Notes: generated by a model not told the origin, from the letters alone. 64,000 bases of DNA from Succinivibrionaceae bacterium (GCA_019420905.1 JAHZGH010000009.1:299813-363812), one strand, 5' to 3'; positions 33,165-42,332 are shown, counted from the first letter of the stretch. Made by a program: numbers and translations.

Positions 33165-33477
33165 ATCTTTAATTTCATAAATTGACAAAATTAATTCATA
33201 AGCAGCTAATAGATGACTATTCTTTAGTATCTATGAACATAAAAATCAGCAATGAATTGAAGAGCTGTTTTATTCTCATTAAAAATTCTAAGGTTCAAAA
33301 TTTACATACGCTCGTCAAGCTTTGCTGATAAAGCTAAGCTTTTTATAAATACAGCTAAATTTAAGCATCAGCAGACAGATAATAAATAACATCTTATTTA
33401 TAAATAAGTATTTTTTACGTTTGGCTATAGAAATATTAACTAAATAGCTGATATGCAGATCTCCTTAAAAAAGATAA

Positions 33478-33519
33478 AAAATCGGCGAAGACTGATATCA
33501 AAAAGTCTCCCCCGATTTT
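33478..33519 (-). terminator. intrinsic terminator after glnK
   Basis: AAAATCGG (33478-33485) and CCGATTTT (33512-33519) with inner AGACT/AGTCT pairing; T-rich tail on the minus strand. Confidence 0.85.
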
Positions 33520-33541
33520 AAGTTGTTTTTAATTTTTTATG

Positions 33542-33880
33542 TTAAATGGCTTCTTCGTTCTCTTCGCCTGTACGAATACGAATTACTCTTTCAATGTTTG
33601 AAATAAAGATCTTACCATCACCGATTTTACCTGTATGTGCAGCATTAATAATCGCTTCTATGCATTTTTCCGACTCTTCATCGGCAACTACAATTTCAAG
33701 CTTGCATTTAGGTAAAAAATCCACAACATATTCAGCACCGCGATAAAGCTCTGTATGCCCCTTTTGACGGCCGAAGCCTTTAACATCTGAAACAGTTAAT
33801 CCAGCAATACCAACATCAGCTAAAGCTTCTCGCACGTCATCTAGCTTAAAAGGTTTTATAATTGCACTAATTCTTTTCAT
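33542..33880 (-). CDS. glnK: nitrogen regulatory protein P-II
   Basis: 112-residue PII trimer subunit that senses 2-oxoglutarate and ATP/ADP and blocks AmtB when nitrogen is plentiful. MKRISAIIKPFKLDDVREAL opening, T-loop with the uridylylation tyrosine in GAEYVVDFLPK, B-loop HTGKIGDGKIF and the C-terminal RIRTGEENEEAI. The true ATG is at 33880, preceded by GGAG; the open frame extends upstream to 33979 but that extension overlaps the amtB end and is not part of the family. Downstream of amtB by 19 bases, the classic pair. Confidence 0.95.
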   Translation of the reverse strand: MKRISAIIKPFKLDDVREALADVGIAGLTVSDVKGFGRQKGHTELYRGAEYVVDFLPKCKLEIVVADEESEKCIEAIINAAHTGKIGDGKIFISNIERVIRIRTGEENEEAI

Positions 33881-33899
33881 AAAATGCTCCATTATGCGA

Positions 33900-35201
33900 C
33901 TATAAGTTGTAACCACGTTCGCCGTGAGTTGATAAATCCAGACCTTCTGACTCTGCATCAGCATCAACGCGTAAACCAAAGAGCATTGAAGCTAGCTTAA
34001 ATGCAATTACAGAAACAACTGCAGACCAGATAATTGAAATTACAACTGACATAAATTGACCATAAAATTGACCAGCAATTGAATCCCAGCCAGCTTTAAA
34101 GCCAGTTCCTCCTAATGATGGAGCACAGAATATGCCCGTTAATAAAGCACCTACAATAGCACCTATACCATGAACACCGAATACGTCTAATGAGTCATCA
34201 ATGCCTGTTAGCTTCTTAAAACCATGTACCCCCCACAAACATGACAGTGCAGAAACAATACCTATAATAATTGCTCCGCAAGGTCCAACATAAGCACAAG
34301 CAGGAGTGATTGCAACTAATCCAGCTAAGACACCTGAGGCTGTACCTAAAGTGGAAGGCTTCATAAATAGAATCCACTCAGCAAACATCCAAGTCAAAGC
34401 TGCTACTGCCGGACATAAAACAGTATTAATAAAAGCTAATGAAGATACGCCGTCAGCAATTAATTCAGAACCTGCATTGAATCCCAGCCAACCTATCCAC
34501 AATAAAGAAGCTCCGATATAGGTTAAGCCTAGGTTATGAGGAGTTAATACTACACGTCCTAAATCTTGACGCTTTCCAAGCATGCAGGCACCTATAATTC
34601 CGCAGACGCCAGCATTAATATGAACAACTGTACCGCCGGCAAAATCATAAGCATGGAAAGTAGAATCAATAAAACCGCCACCCCAAACTTGATGAGCTAA
34701 AGGAGCATAGGACAACAAGATCCATATAGCAACGGCAAAAAGCAAGGATTGGAACTTAATGCGCTCAACCATTGCTCCTACAATTAAGCAAGAGGATATA
34801 GCACAGAAAGCCCCCTGGAAAATTACCCAGGTATACTCAGATAAGCCTCCTGACAGGCTATCAATTCCAATTCCCATCAATAGGGTCTTTTCAAATCCGC
34901 CGAAGAAACTTCCTAAAAAACCATCAGTTGCTCCAAATGCAAGACTGTAGCCTACAATACACCATAAAACTATAGCTATGGAAAAAATTGCTAAGCATTG
35001 TTCCATAGTGGATAAAACATTTTTAGCTCTAACTAAACCGCCATAAAACAGCCCTATGCCAGGAATTGACATCAATAATACAAGCATAGCCGACATTAAT
35101 ATAAATCCGTTTGATGCTATGTCTAAACTAGGGACAGTTTCTTCAGCATGAACTCCTGATATCAATGCTGCCCATAATAAGGCAAATTTCAAAACTCTCA
35201 T
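33900..35201 (-). CDS. amtB: ammonium transporter AmtB
   Basis: 433 residues with a signal peptide (ends near GVHAEE) and 11 helices. Landmarks: MSIPGIGLFYGGLVRAKN, the WVIFQGAFCAISS segment, GGGFIDSTFHAYDFAGGTVVHINAG (pore histidine), HNLGLTYIGASLLWIGWLGFNAGSE, and FGVHGIGAIVGALLTGIFC (second pore histidine). Conducts ammonia after NH4+ capture; regulated by GlnK. No sigma-54 -24/-12 promoter was seen upstream. Confidence 0.96.
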   Translation of the reverse strand: MRVLKFALLWAALISGVHAEETVPSLDIASNGFILMSAMLVLLMSIPGIGLFYGGLVRAKNVLSTMEQCLAIFSIAIVLWCIVGYSLAFGATDGFLGSFFGGFEKTLLMGIGIDSLSGGLSEYTWVIFQGAFCAISSCLIVGAMVERIKFQSLLFAVAIWILLSYAPLAHQVWGGGFIDSTFHAYDFAGGTVVHINAGVCGIIGACMLGKRQDLGRVVLTPHNLGLTYIGASLLWIGWLGFNAGSELIADGVSSLAFINTVLCPAVAALTWMFAEWILFMKPSTLGTASGVLAGLVAITPACAYVGPCGAIIIGIVSALSCLWGVHGFKKLTGIDDSLDVFGVHGIGAIVGALLTGIFCAPSLGGTGFKAGWDSIAGQFYGQFMSVVISIIWSAVVSVIAFKLASMLFGLRVDADAESEGLDLSTHGERGYNL

Positions 35202-35215
35202 AAATTTTCTCCTCT

Positions 35216-35241
35216 AACACAGTATTATTTCTAACTGTGTT
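35216..35241 (-). promoter_or_regulatory. hairpin in the amtB leader next to the ribosome-binding site
   Basis: AACACAGT (35216-35223) and ACTGTGTT (35234-35241) form an 8-bp stem with a 10-base loop, ending immediately before the GAGGAG ribosome-binding site of amtB. Could modulate translation or be a protein-binding dyad. Confidence 0.4.
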
Positions 35242-35399
35242 TTTAAAATAGCGCCTGAAAATTTATGCTTCAATTGACAGCACAAAACTTGATCACTTTT
35301 AAAAGACTTTTATAAAACTGCACTAATTAAGAACATAAAATTCACTAAAATAGTTAAATTTTTGGGCTAAATTACAAGAAGAAATACAAGAGAAAAAAA

Positions 35400-35420
35400 T
35401 CCTCTAAAAAATTTAGAGGA
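35400..35420 (-). terminator. intrinsic terminator after the LacI-family gene
   Basis: TCCTCTAAA (35400-35408)/TTTAGAGGA (35412-35420), 3-base loop, T tract on the minus strand. Confidence 0.9.
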
Positions 35421-35427
35421 CTATATA

Positions 35428-36459
35428 TTATTTCAAGTTTGAATTTATTTTGATCAGAGTATCGGTATAAAAATCAGTACTATTATTACTATCAATAAGT
35501 CCAGAAAGGGCTTGATAGGCCCTCTTAATAGCGTGATATCCCTGTCTTTGAGGCTGCTGGCAAACTACAAATTTAATAATGCCAGCCTTTACTAGCTCGC
35601 GAGTAGCATAAATATCATCAAAAGCTACTGCTATTATCTTAGGATCGCCATGAGCGATTAATGAAGCTCCTACCCCCTGCACGCCAGCTCCTGCAATATA
35701 TATACAGTTTATTTCTGCGTGCATCTGCAGCATTTTAGAGGTTAATTGCTGCGAAAGAATATCTGAATCATTACATTCTACAATATCAACTATATTGTAA
35801 TTAATCTTGAGCTCATTAAGCTCACTCTTTAAACCTTCAATTCGCAAATTATGTCCAAGCATAAGCTTAGAGCCAGTAACAATAAGAATATTTAAAGGAT
35901 CGTCCCTTGCAATGAGAGCCAGCATTCCCGCACAAGTTTTCCCTGCTTTTAGATAATCTGAGCCAACATAACAAAGACGATGAGCATGCTCAACGTCAGT
36001 ATTTACTAGAATAACGTGAATTCCGTTTGAAGTGCAATAATCTATCTTTTCACAAATTTCAGGAGTATTAATAGTCGCTAAACATAAAGCCTTACAGCCT
36101 TGACTTAAAAGTTCCTCTATAGCTTCAAGATGCTCCTTTAGATTATATCCCTGCAAATTCTTCATGATAACCTTAACGCCTAAATCGGAAAATTCTTCGT
36201 TAGCGTTATTCATTCCTTCGATGATGCTATCAAAAAAAGCATTTCCTACCGAGGGCAATAAAGCACCTATCTTATAAGGCTCTCTATAAGTAGCCAAAGC
36301 TCTACCAGCACGATTAGGAACATAGCCAAGCTCTCGCGCCAGAGTTTTTACCTTAAGAGCAACCTCAGGTTTTACTGCACCGCGATTATGAAGCACACGA
36401 TCAACCGTTCCACGAGAAACGCCACAAGCTTCGGCTAAAGTTTTAACGGTTACATTCAT
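35428..36459 (-). CDS. LacI-family transcriptional regulator with RbsB-like sensor domain
   Basis: 343 residues. N-terminal LacI helix-turn-helix (residues 1-55: VTVKTLAEACGVSRGTVDRVLHNRGAV, GYVPNRAGRALA) and a periplasmic-binding-protein type 1 domain (GALLPSVGNAFFDSIIEGM, LCLATINTPE, GSDYLKAGKTCAGML, AVAFDDIYATRELVKAG). The sensor resembles sugar-binding Peripla_BP_4 proteins. It lies 327 bases downstream of the isomerase gene, same strand, with its own promoter region; likely controls the kinase-isomerase operon, perhaps also araD (inference). Confidence 0.9.
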   Translation of the reverse strand: MNVTVKTLAEACGVSRGTVDRVLHNRGAVKPEVALKVKTLARELGYVPNRAGRALATYREPYKIGALLPSVGNAFFDSIIEGMNNANEEFSDLGVKVIMKNLQGYNLKEHLEAIEELLSQGCKALCLATINTPEICEKIDYCTSNGIHVILVNTDVEHAHRLCYVGSDYLKAGKTCAGMLALIARDDPLNILIVTGSKLMLGHNLRIEGLKSELNELKINYNIVDIVECNDSDILSQQLTSKMLQMHAEINCIYIAGAGVQGVGASLIAHGDPKIIAVAFDDIYATRELVKAGIIKFVVCQQPQRQGYHAIKRAYQALSGLIDSNNSTDFYTDTLIKINSNLK

Positions 36460-36786
36460 AAAAGTTAGCCCTCAATCTTAAAATCAAAAAGAAGCACAGC
36501 CTCCTGTAGATAAAAAACTTTTAAAAATCAATATATAAATATCTTTTTAATACAGCAAACTAAAAAAATTAGCTAACAGACTTCTAAAAGTTTGAAATTT
36601 AGGATAAATATTATCCTTCTTTTAAATAAAAAAGATTTTCAACCATCACTAAAATGGCCTAAAAATTTTTATATTACATAAAATTTTTAAAAGATTCACT
36701 ATTTCTTTAATGCCTTCAATCAAATACATATTTTTTATTAATTAAAGGCTAAAGAAGCTCCTCAAAATTTATGAGGAGCTATAGGC
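36460..36786. other. 327-bp region between the sugar isomerase and LacI genes
   Basis: Holds the isomerase terminator (36756-36780) and, presumably, the LacI promoter. AT-rich; I see no clear operator palindrome. Confidence 0.4.
36756..36780 (-). terminator. hairpin after the isomerase gene
   Basis: AGCTCCTCA (36756-36764)/TGAGGAGCT (36772-36780) with a 7-base loop; T tract is weak. Confidence 0.75.
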
Positions 36787-38304
36787 TTAAGCAAATGGAT
36801 TTTCAGTAGGATATAAAACACCGGCAGGCTGATTGTAATTGATAGTTTTAACTCCTAACATAGTAAATACATCAAATAAGGCTTTACCATAGTGACCAAA
36901 AGCTACAGCTCCATGATGAGGATAACGCTTAGCTATTAATACATGACGATAAAAACGCCCCATCTCATTGATAGCAAAAATACCGATACCTCCAAACGAA
37001 CGAGTTCCTACAGGTAAAACCTCACCTTGAGCCACATAAGCTTGCAATGTAGTATCAGGCAGAGTTTGCAGCCTAAAGAAAGTAATTGGTCCGGCCTGAA
37101 TATCTCCCTCTAAGGTACCGCGAGTAAAATCAGGAGCAGAGCCCTCAGGTTCTAAGAGTCGATGCTGAATGATCTGATAGTTAATCTTGCCTAACTTTAA
37201 ATTACAGTCAGTTGAAGTAGTAAGCTTGCAGAAAGGAGTATTACCGCAATGGAATCCCATAAAGGTATCAGTCAGCTTATACTGAGGATACTTAGGTGCA
37301 ATATCTTCCTTATATAAATCCTCTGGTACAGAATTATTAATATCTAATAAGGTTACAGCATCGCCTGATACACAGGCACCTATATATTCTGAAAGAGCTC
37401 CAAAGATATCAACCTCGCAGGCAACAGGTATTCCTCTTGAGGTTAAGCGAGAGTTGACATAGCAAGGTTCAAAACCAAACTCTTCAGGGAAAGCCGGCCA
37501 GCATTTATCAGCAAAGCAGACGTATTTTCTTGCACCTTTATGATCACGAGCCCAATCTAGTAAAGTTAGCTCAAACTGAGCCATGCGTTCTAGAAGATCA
37601 GGGTAAGTATTGCCTGTCCCTAACTCCTTTTCCATATCAGCGACAACTGCAGCAATACGCGCATCACCTTCGTGCTTGCGATATGCTACTAACAAATCAA
37701 GCTCCGAGTTTTCCTCAATCTCTACCCCCAAATCATATAATCCCTTAATCGGAGCATTACAGGCAAAGAAATCCTGAGGACGTGGTCCAAATGAGATAAT
37801 CTTTAAGTTAGCTAAACCTAAAAGAGCTCGTGCAACAGGAATATACTCCTCGATCATTTTTGCTAGATCTGCTGCTGTTCCAACTGGATACTCAGGAATA
37901 AAACCTTTGAGCTTACGCAAGCCTAGATTATAGGAACAATTCAGCATACCGCAAAAAGCATCACCGCGGCCGTCAACAAGATCGTTGCCAGACTCTTCAG
38001 CTGCTGCTACAAACATACATGGACCATCAAAATATTTAGCAATTAAAGTTTCTGGAGTTTCAGGTCCAAAGTTTCCTAAAAAGACTACTAAGCTGTTGCA
38101 GCCTTTATTTTTAGCCTCTGCTACAGACTTAAGGCAATCATTTTCATTTTCTACAGTAACTTTAATTTCTTCGATATTAATATTTTTCTGCTCACACTCT
38201 TTAATAATAGCTGAACGACGGCGTTCAGACAGGCTTCTGATAAAACAATCCCGAGATACAGCAATTAGTCCTAATTTGACGTTGGGAATATTTGACTCTT
38301 GCAT
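36787..38304 (-). CDS. L-fucose/L-arabinose isomerase-family sugar isomerase
   Basis: 505 residues, of the shorter FucI/AraA-related group (COG2407). The C-terminal metal-site segments are visible: GIPVACEVDIFGALSEYI (Glu, Asp region), TLLDINN (Asp) and GFHCGNTP (His), as in FucI; the N-terminal substrate-binding part (LVVFLGNFGPETPETLIAKYF) precedes them. Interconverts an aldose and ketose; candidates are L-arabinose, D-arabinose, L-fucose or xylose. 25 bases downstream of the kinase gene in one operon. With a xylulokinase-type partner and araD elsewhere, a pentose is more likely than fucose (inference). Confidence 0.82.
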   Translation of the reverse strand: MQESNIPNVKLGLIAVSRDCFIRSLSERRRSAIIKECEQKNINIEEIKVTVENENDCLKSVAEAKNKGCNSLVVFLGNFGPETPETLIAKYFDGPCMFVAAAEESGNDLVDGRGDAFCGMLNCSYNLGLRKLKGFIPEYPVGTAADLAKMIEEYIPVARALLGLANLKIISFGPRPQDFFACNAPIKGLYDLGVEIEENSELDLLVAYRKHEGDARIAAVVADMEKELGTGNTYPDLLERMAQFELTLLDWARDHKGARKYVCFADKCWPAFPEEFGFEPCYVNSRLTSRGIPVACEVDIFGALSEYIGACVSGDAVTLLDINNSVPEDLYKEDIAPKYPQYKLTDTFMGFHCGNTPFCKLTTSTDCNLKLGKINYQIIQHRLLEPEGSAPDFTRGTLEGDIQAGPITFFRLQTLPDTTLQAYVAQGEVLPVGTRSFGGIGIFAINEMGRFYRHVLIAKRYPHHGAVAFGHYGKALFDVFTMLGVKTINYNQPAGVLYPTENPFA

Positions 38305-38329
38305 ATAATTCTCCTAAATAGTTTAGATT

Positions 38330-40507
38330 TTATTTTAAAACGATATTCTCACCAATAAGCTTTCCTGCTGTGAGCTTAGATCTGCCTTCAGGTGAATCCT
38401 TATGAGCAAACAGCCATTTATTGTTATGAGTTAAAAAGCTAGCTTCACCGACTGTTCCTATGCCTTCAGGACGTGCCGTATTAGTATCACGCGGTAAAAC
38501 GCAGCACATTCTGAAATACTCCTCACCATCACCTGTACATGGTGCATAATGCAAAGTAGTTTCATAGAAAAGTACAGCTGTACCAGCTTTCATTAAGAAA
38601 ACCTCTACAGATTCCGTGTCAATGATACCGTTATGAATTGCATTTATTGGCGCCACCATTAATAAAGTATCTTTTTCGCAAATGTTAAGTTCACTATTGC
38701 GATGATATTCAAGACAATTTAAGGTACGGTTGTGACCGTTGCAGTAACCAATTTGGATTTTGAGTCCGCCAAAAACTTGATTTTGAAATTGATTTACAAG
38801 TTCAGGAGTTTCCAAGGTCGGCTCAGAGGCAACATATACAATTCCTTCCTTAGGAACAGGCGTATTTTTTAACAATTCTATAGCCTGCTTTGAATCAATA
38901 TCAGAGATAACTTTTCCATAACGCTCAAACTCTGCACTCTCTACAGTCTTATATTCTTTACTGCCTTCGTCTAAAAAATCTCTTAAAGCTGCAAGCTTAT
39001 GGAAAGCCGGACGCATGATAGGATATAAACTAGAATAAAGCTTATAAATCTCATCATAAGCGCGCTTATGAGCATATATTGGATCTGAAAATACTGACGA
39101 TTTCTTAATGCATATATCACAGCCATCTTTAACGGACGAGAAAATCTTTGCTGCCACTCCAGCTAAAATTGCTGCTCCTAAAGCCGGTCCTTCCTTCGAT
39201 ACTGTAGTTTCAACCCTGCAATTTAAAACATCTGCCAACATCTGCCGCCATAAAGGAGATGAGGCTCCACCGCCGCAGGCTATAAGAGTATCCGGTACAA
39301 TTTCCATTTCATTTAAAACATGTAAATTATGGCGCTGCGACATAGTAACGCCTTCTAAAACAGCCCGAGTTAGATGAGCTTTACTGTGACGGGCACTTAA
39401 TCCAAAGAATACGCCTCTAGCCTGGGGATCTAAAATTGGAGAGCGCTCCCCCATAAGATAAGGCAAATAGATTAATCCGTCAGCCCCAATCGGCGTCTTA
39501 GCTGCAGCATCTGTCATTAAATTGTAAACATCTCGGCCTTCTTGCTTTTCACGTTCTTTTTCAAAAGAATAAAACTCATCACGCATCCAGCGCAAAGATA
39601 ATCCTGCAGATAACGTACATGACATGGCTGTCCACGCTCCAGCAACGGCTGCACAAAAAGTATGAACTCTGCCTAAAGGATCAATTGCCGGCTGATTCGT
39701 ATGTGCAAATACTACACCCGAAGTTCCTAAGGTAACAAAAGCTTTTCCTTCAGAACACACACCTGTGCCTATCGCTGCTGCAGCATTATCTCCCGCGCCT
39801 CCTGCTACAATTGTGCCTTCCTTAAGTCCAGTAAGATCGGAGGCTTGTTTTGAAATATAACCGGCACAATCTGCAGACTCAATGATCTCTGGCAGTAATT
39901 TAGGCTCGATATCTAAGGCTGCTAAAATTTCAGAAGACCATTTGCGCTTTTTAATATCTAAAAGATTAGTACCAGAAGCATCAGAAACTTCCATAAAAAG
40001 CTTGCCTGTTAAACAATAACGGACATAATCCTTAGGCAACAAAATAGTACTGCACTTAGCATATATATCTGGTTCATGTTCACGAACCCATAAAATTTTT
40101 GAAGCTGTAAAACCTGGTAAAGCAGGATTTGCTGTAATATCTATAAGACGCTGCTTGCCAACGCGCTCAGTAATTTCCGCACACTGCTTAGAAGTTCTTG
40201 CATCACACCATAAAATAGAGCGGCGTAAAACTTTGCCCTCTTTATCTAGCATTACAAGGCCATGCATTTGTCCTGAAATTGCAAGAGATGCTATATCATT
40301 TGCATTAACTTTACTTTGTGCCAGCACGCTTTTAATTGATCCCACTGCCGCTTCAAGCCAATCATGCGGATCTTGTTCAGCCCAGCCGTTTTTAGGCTGA
40401 TATAAAGGATATTCACGAGTATCTGAAGCAACAGTTTCTCCTTTTTGAGTAAATAAGACTGTCTTTGTTCCAGAAGTTCCGAGATCAACCCCAAGCAAAT
40501 ATTTCAT
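38330..40507 (-). CDS. xylulokinase-type sugar kinase fused to a DUF4867 domain
   Basis: 725-residue two-part protein in one uninterrupted frame. Residues 1 to ~505 are an FGGY kinase closest in motif to XylB: GVDLGTSGTKTVLF, ISGQMHGLVMLD, WCDARTSKQC, GAGDNAAAAIGTGV, FVTLGTSGVVFA, ACGGGASSPLWRQMLADVLN. Residues ~518-725 match DUF4867, normally a separate ~200-residue protein next to sugar isomerases: VYVASEPTLETPE, GGLKIQIGYCNGHN, LNCLEYHRNSELN, and ETTLHYAPC. The conserved His/Cys/Glu pattern suggests a cupin-like metal enzyme acting on sugars, but its reaction is unknown. The operon is kinase then isomerase. Linker ~506-517 is short. Confidence 0.85.
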   Translation of the reverse strand: MKYLLGVDLGTSGTKTVLFTQKGETVASDTREYPLYQPKNGWAEQDPHDWLEAAVGSIKSVLAQSKVNANDIASLAISGQMHGLVMLDKEGKVLRRSILWCDARTSKQCAEITERVGKQRLIDITANPALPGFTASKILWVREHEPDIYAKCSTILLPKDYVRYCLTGKLFMEVSDASGTNLLDIKKRKWSSEILAALDIEPKLLPEIIESADCAGYISKQASDLTGLKEGTIVAGGAGDNAAAAIGTGVCSEGKAFVTLGTSGVVFAHTNQPAIDPLGRVHTFCAAVAGAWTAMSCTLSAGLSLRWMRDEFYSFEKEREKQEGRDVYNLMTDAAAKTPIGADGLIYLPYLMGERSPILDPQARGVFFGLSARHSKAHLTRAVLEGVTMSQRHNLHVLNEMEIVPDTLIACGGGASSPLWRQMLADVLNCRVETTVSKEGPALGAAILAGVAAKIFSSVKDGCDICIKKSSVFSDPIYAHKRAYDEIYKLYSSLYPIMRPAFHKLAALRDFLDEGSKEYKTVESAEFERYGKVISDIDSKQAIELLKNTPVPKEGIVYVASEPTLETPELVNQFQNQVFGGLKIQIGYCNGHNRTLNCLEYHRNSELNICEKDTLLMVAPINAIHNGIIDTESVEVFLMKAGTAVLFYETTLHYAPCTGDGEEYFRMCCVLPRDTNTARPEGIGTVGEASFLTHNNKWLFAHKDSPEGRSKLTAGKLIGENIVLK

Positions 40508-40691
40508 ATAAACTACCCCTTTATTACTTAGTAACTACTAGACAGCAGTCTTATCCTTAATAAGCATCTTAAAATCATCTATAAGCAGTAAATGCAGCGG
40601 CAATGAAAAACAATGATTATTGCTGAAAGTCTATTTAGATATCTGCATCATTACTTAATAATCGAGCTTATATTTCATAATAAACAGCTTT

Positions 40692-40709
40692 CGTGCACGA
40701 GCACGTAAA
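40692..40709. promoter_or_regulatory. inverted CGTGC/GCACG element
   Basis: CGTGC (40692-40696) and GCACG (40701-40705) form a dyad with a 4-base spacer, extended right as GCACGTAAA. About 190 bases upstream of the kinase start. Confidence 0.5.
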
Positions 40710-41053
40710 ATATAATAATTCAGAAAACATAAAAAAGCACTTATTATTTAAATAAATTATTTTATAATTGTGAAGGATCATACAAATAAGCAATATTTGT
40801 TTTTATTTCAATATATTATTTAAATATTAAAATTTAATCTTAAAGTAAATATTGTATTTCTTTTTATTTTACTAATAATAGCGTTTACAATAGACACGAA
40901 AACTTAATAACTAAAAAAAATTATTTATATATAATTAACATTTTGATATAAATACATTTTTTTATTTATTTCTTTTATCGATATTATTTAGGTGTATTTT
41001 TTTAAATAAATTTAAAAAATTCTAAAAAAAATATAAAAAATTCATATATTTAC

Positions 41054-41073
41054 ATTTACGTGCATTTACGTGC
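41054..41073. repeat. two tandem copies of ATTTACGTGC
   Basis: ATTTACGTGC occurs twice end to end (41054-41063 and 41064-41073), i.e. a 10-base period, one helical turn. The complement GCACGTAAA recurs at 40701-40709, so a regulator would see three copies of one half-site in the region. Confidence 0.7.
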
Positions 41074-41225
41074 TTTTTTTATAAAAATATTAAAATGCTT
41101 CAAAACAATTTATTTCTATAATAAGATATGGAACAAGCAATAATAAAAAATAATCAGCCCAAAATATAATTGTCAAATTAATCTAAGAAAAATGAAGTTC
41201 TTATAAAAATACAGGCTTTTAAATT

Positions 41226-41263
41226 AAAGAAGCTTGTATTTATTTAAATACAAGCTTCTTTTG
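41226..41263 (-). terminator. strong terminator after ydfG-like gene
   Basis: AAAGAAGCTTGTATTTA (41226-41242) is exactly complementary to 41245-41261, a 17-bp stem with a 2-base gap, then T-rich sequence. Confidence 0.85.
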
Positions 41264-41289
41264 CATAAAACAAAATTCTTATTCGTTTA

Positions 41290-42069
41290 TCATTCAACAG
41301 GATTTAAATTTAAATTGCGCTTGACACTCAGGCCGCCGAAGCTTTGACATACAGGCATCATTTCAATCTCATTGATATTTAAATGAGAAGGGCCATTTAA
41401 AAGCCATAAAACAGTATCTGCTATATCCTGAGGCAAAATTGCCTCAGTGTCTTTATAAACAGCTTCAACTTTAGACTCATCACCTTTAAAGCGTACATTA
41501 GAAAACTCAGTATTTGAGCACAAACCTGGTCTAATTACAGTAACTTTAATTGCCGTTTCAGCCAAATCTGTCCTTAAATTGCGAGAAAATTGCGCTACAA
41601 AGGCTTTTGTGCCACCGTAAACATTTCCACCAGCATAAGGCCAGTTTCCTGCTGTAGAGCCTAAATTAATTATATAGCCCAAATTACGCTTTACCATTTG
41701 CGGCAAAACCTTATGAGTTAAGCGCAAAAGTCCCATAATATTAGTATCAACCATAGTCTGCCAATCAGAAAAATTGCAATCTTGAGCTTTATCTTGACCT
41801 AAAGCTAAGCCTGCATTATTGATAAGCACATCAATGCTACGCAGATTTTCTGGCAGCCGTTCAAATATAGAAGATACTGAACTTTCTGAACAAACATCTA
41901 ATTCTAATGGATAAACGCTATTTCCGCATTCTGCAGCTAAAGTCTGAAGTTTATCTATACGCCTAGCAGCAGCAATAACAATATATCCCTGCTGAGCTAA
42001 TAACTTAGAGATGGCCTCGCCAAATCCTGCAGATGCTCCAGTAACTAAAACTGTTTTATAAGATCCCAT
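41290..42069 (-). CDS. ydfG: NADP-dependent 3-hydroxy acid dehydrogenase, YdfG-like SDR
   Basis: 259-residue classical SDR. TGASAGFGEAI, NNAGLALGQDKA, INLGSTAGNWPYAGGNVYGGTKAFV and RPGLCSNTEFSNVRFKGDE align with E. coli YdfG, which oxidises L-allo-threonine and reduces malonic semialdehyde. Catalytic Ser-Tyr-Lys are in GSTAG and VYGGTK. Last gene of a four-gene run (bcr, dsb, small protein, ydfG), 33 bases after the small gene. Confidence 0.92.
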   Translation of the reverse strand: MGSYKTVLVTGASAGFGEAISKLLAQQGYIVIAAARRIDKLQTLAAECGNSVYPLELDVCSESSVSSIFERLPENLRSIDVLINNAGLALGQDKAQDCNFSDWQTMVDTNIMGLLRLTHKVLPQMVKRNLGYIINLGSTAGNWPYAGGNVYGGTKAFVAQFSRNLRTDLAETAIKVTVIRPGLCSNTEFSNVRFKGDESKVEAVYKDTEAILPQDIADTVLWLLNGPSHLNINEIEMMPVCQSFGGLSVKRNLNLNPVE

Positions 42070-42102
42070 ATAAAATCCTTATATATAACAAAAGATTAAA
42101 TA

Positions 42103-42330
42103 CTACTTATCAAAAGATGATCTATCTTCTTGAGTTTTAGGAACATTAAAATTACCTGCCGATTCTTTATTTTTTGACATTTTTTTTAAATGTTCCTCTC
42201 TCTCTTTTGCTCTTTGAGCAATTATCTTGCGCAAAAGACCATTCTCAAGCTTTCTTTGTTCATTTAAAGCAGAAACTACCGTGCCGACTACAAATAAAAT
42301 CGGAATCAAAATAAGTAAAGTAACCAACAT
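42103..42330 (-). CDS. small single-helix membrane protein, unknown
   Basis: 75 residues: a hydrophobic N-terminal helix (MLVTLLILIPILFVVGTVVSALNEQ) followed by a charged, probably helical cytoplasmic tail (KIIAQRAKEREEHLKKMSKNKES). Start is 2 bases after the dsb gene, so it is translated as part of the operon. No family recognised. Confidence 0.65.
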   Translation of the reverse strand: MLVTLLILIPILFVVGTVVSALNEQRKLENGLLRKIIAQRAKEREEHLKKMSKNKESAGNFNVPKTQEDRSSFDK

Positions 42331-42332
42331 GA

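Larger units (their letters stand above)
33106..33541. other. 436-bp convergent intergenic region
   Basis: Lies between the convergent alcohol dehydrogenase and glnK genes. It holds the terminators for both sides (listed separately) and otherwise AT-rich sequence without a recognisable gene or RNA. Confidence 0.5.
40508..41289. other. 782-bp intergenic region upstream of the sugar operon with GCACGTAAA repeats
   Basis: Between the divergent-oriented kinase start (minus strand) and the YdfG terminator. Almost pure A+T except for repeated GCACGTAAA elements (listed separately). No open frame of interest. Confidence 0.5.

Noticed and set aside
33881..33979. Longer start for glnK at 33979
   Set aside because: The extra residues are not in the PII family, overlap amtB, and the ATG at 33880 has a GGAG ribosome-binding site.
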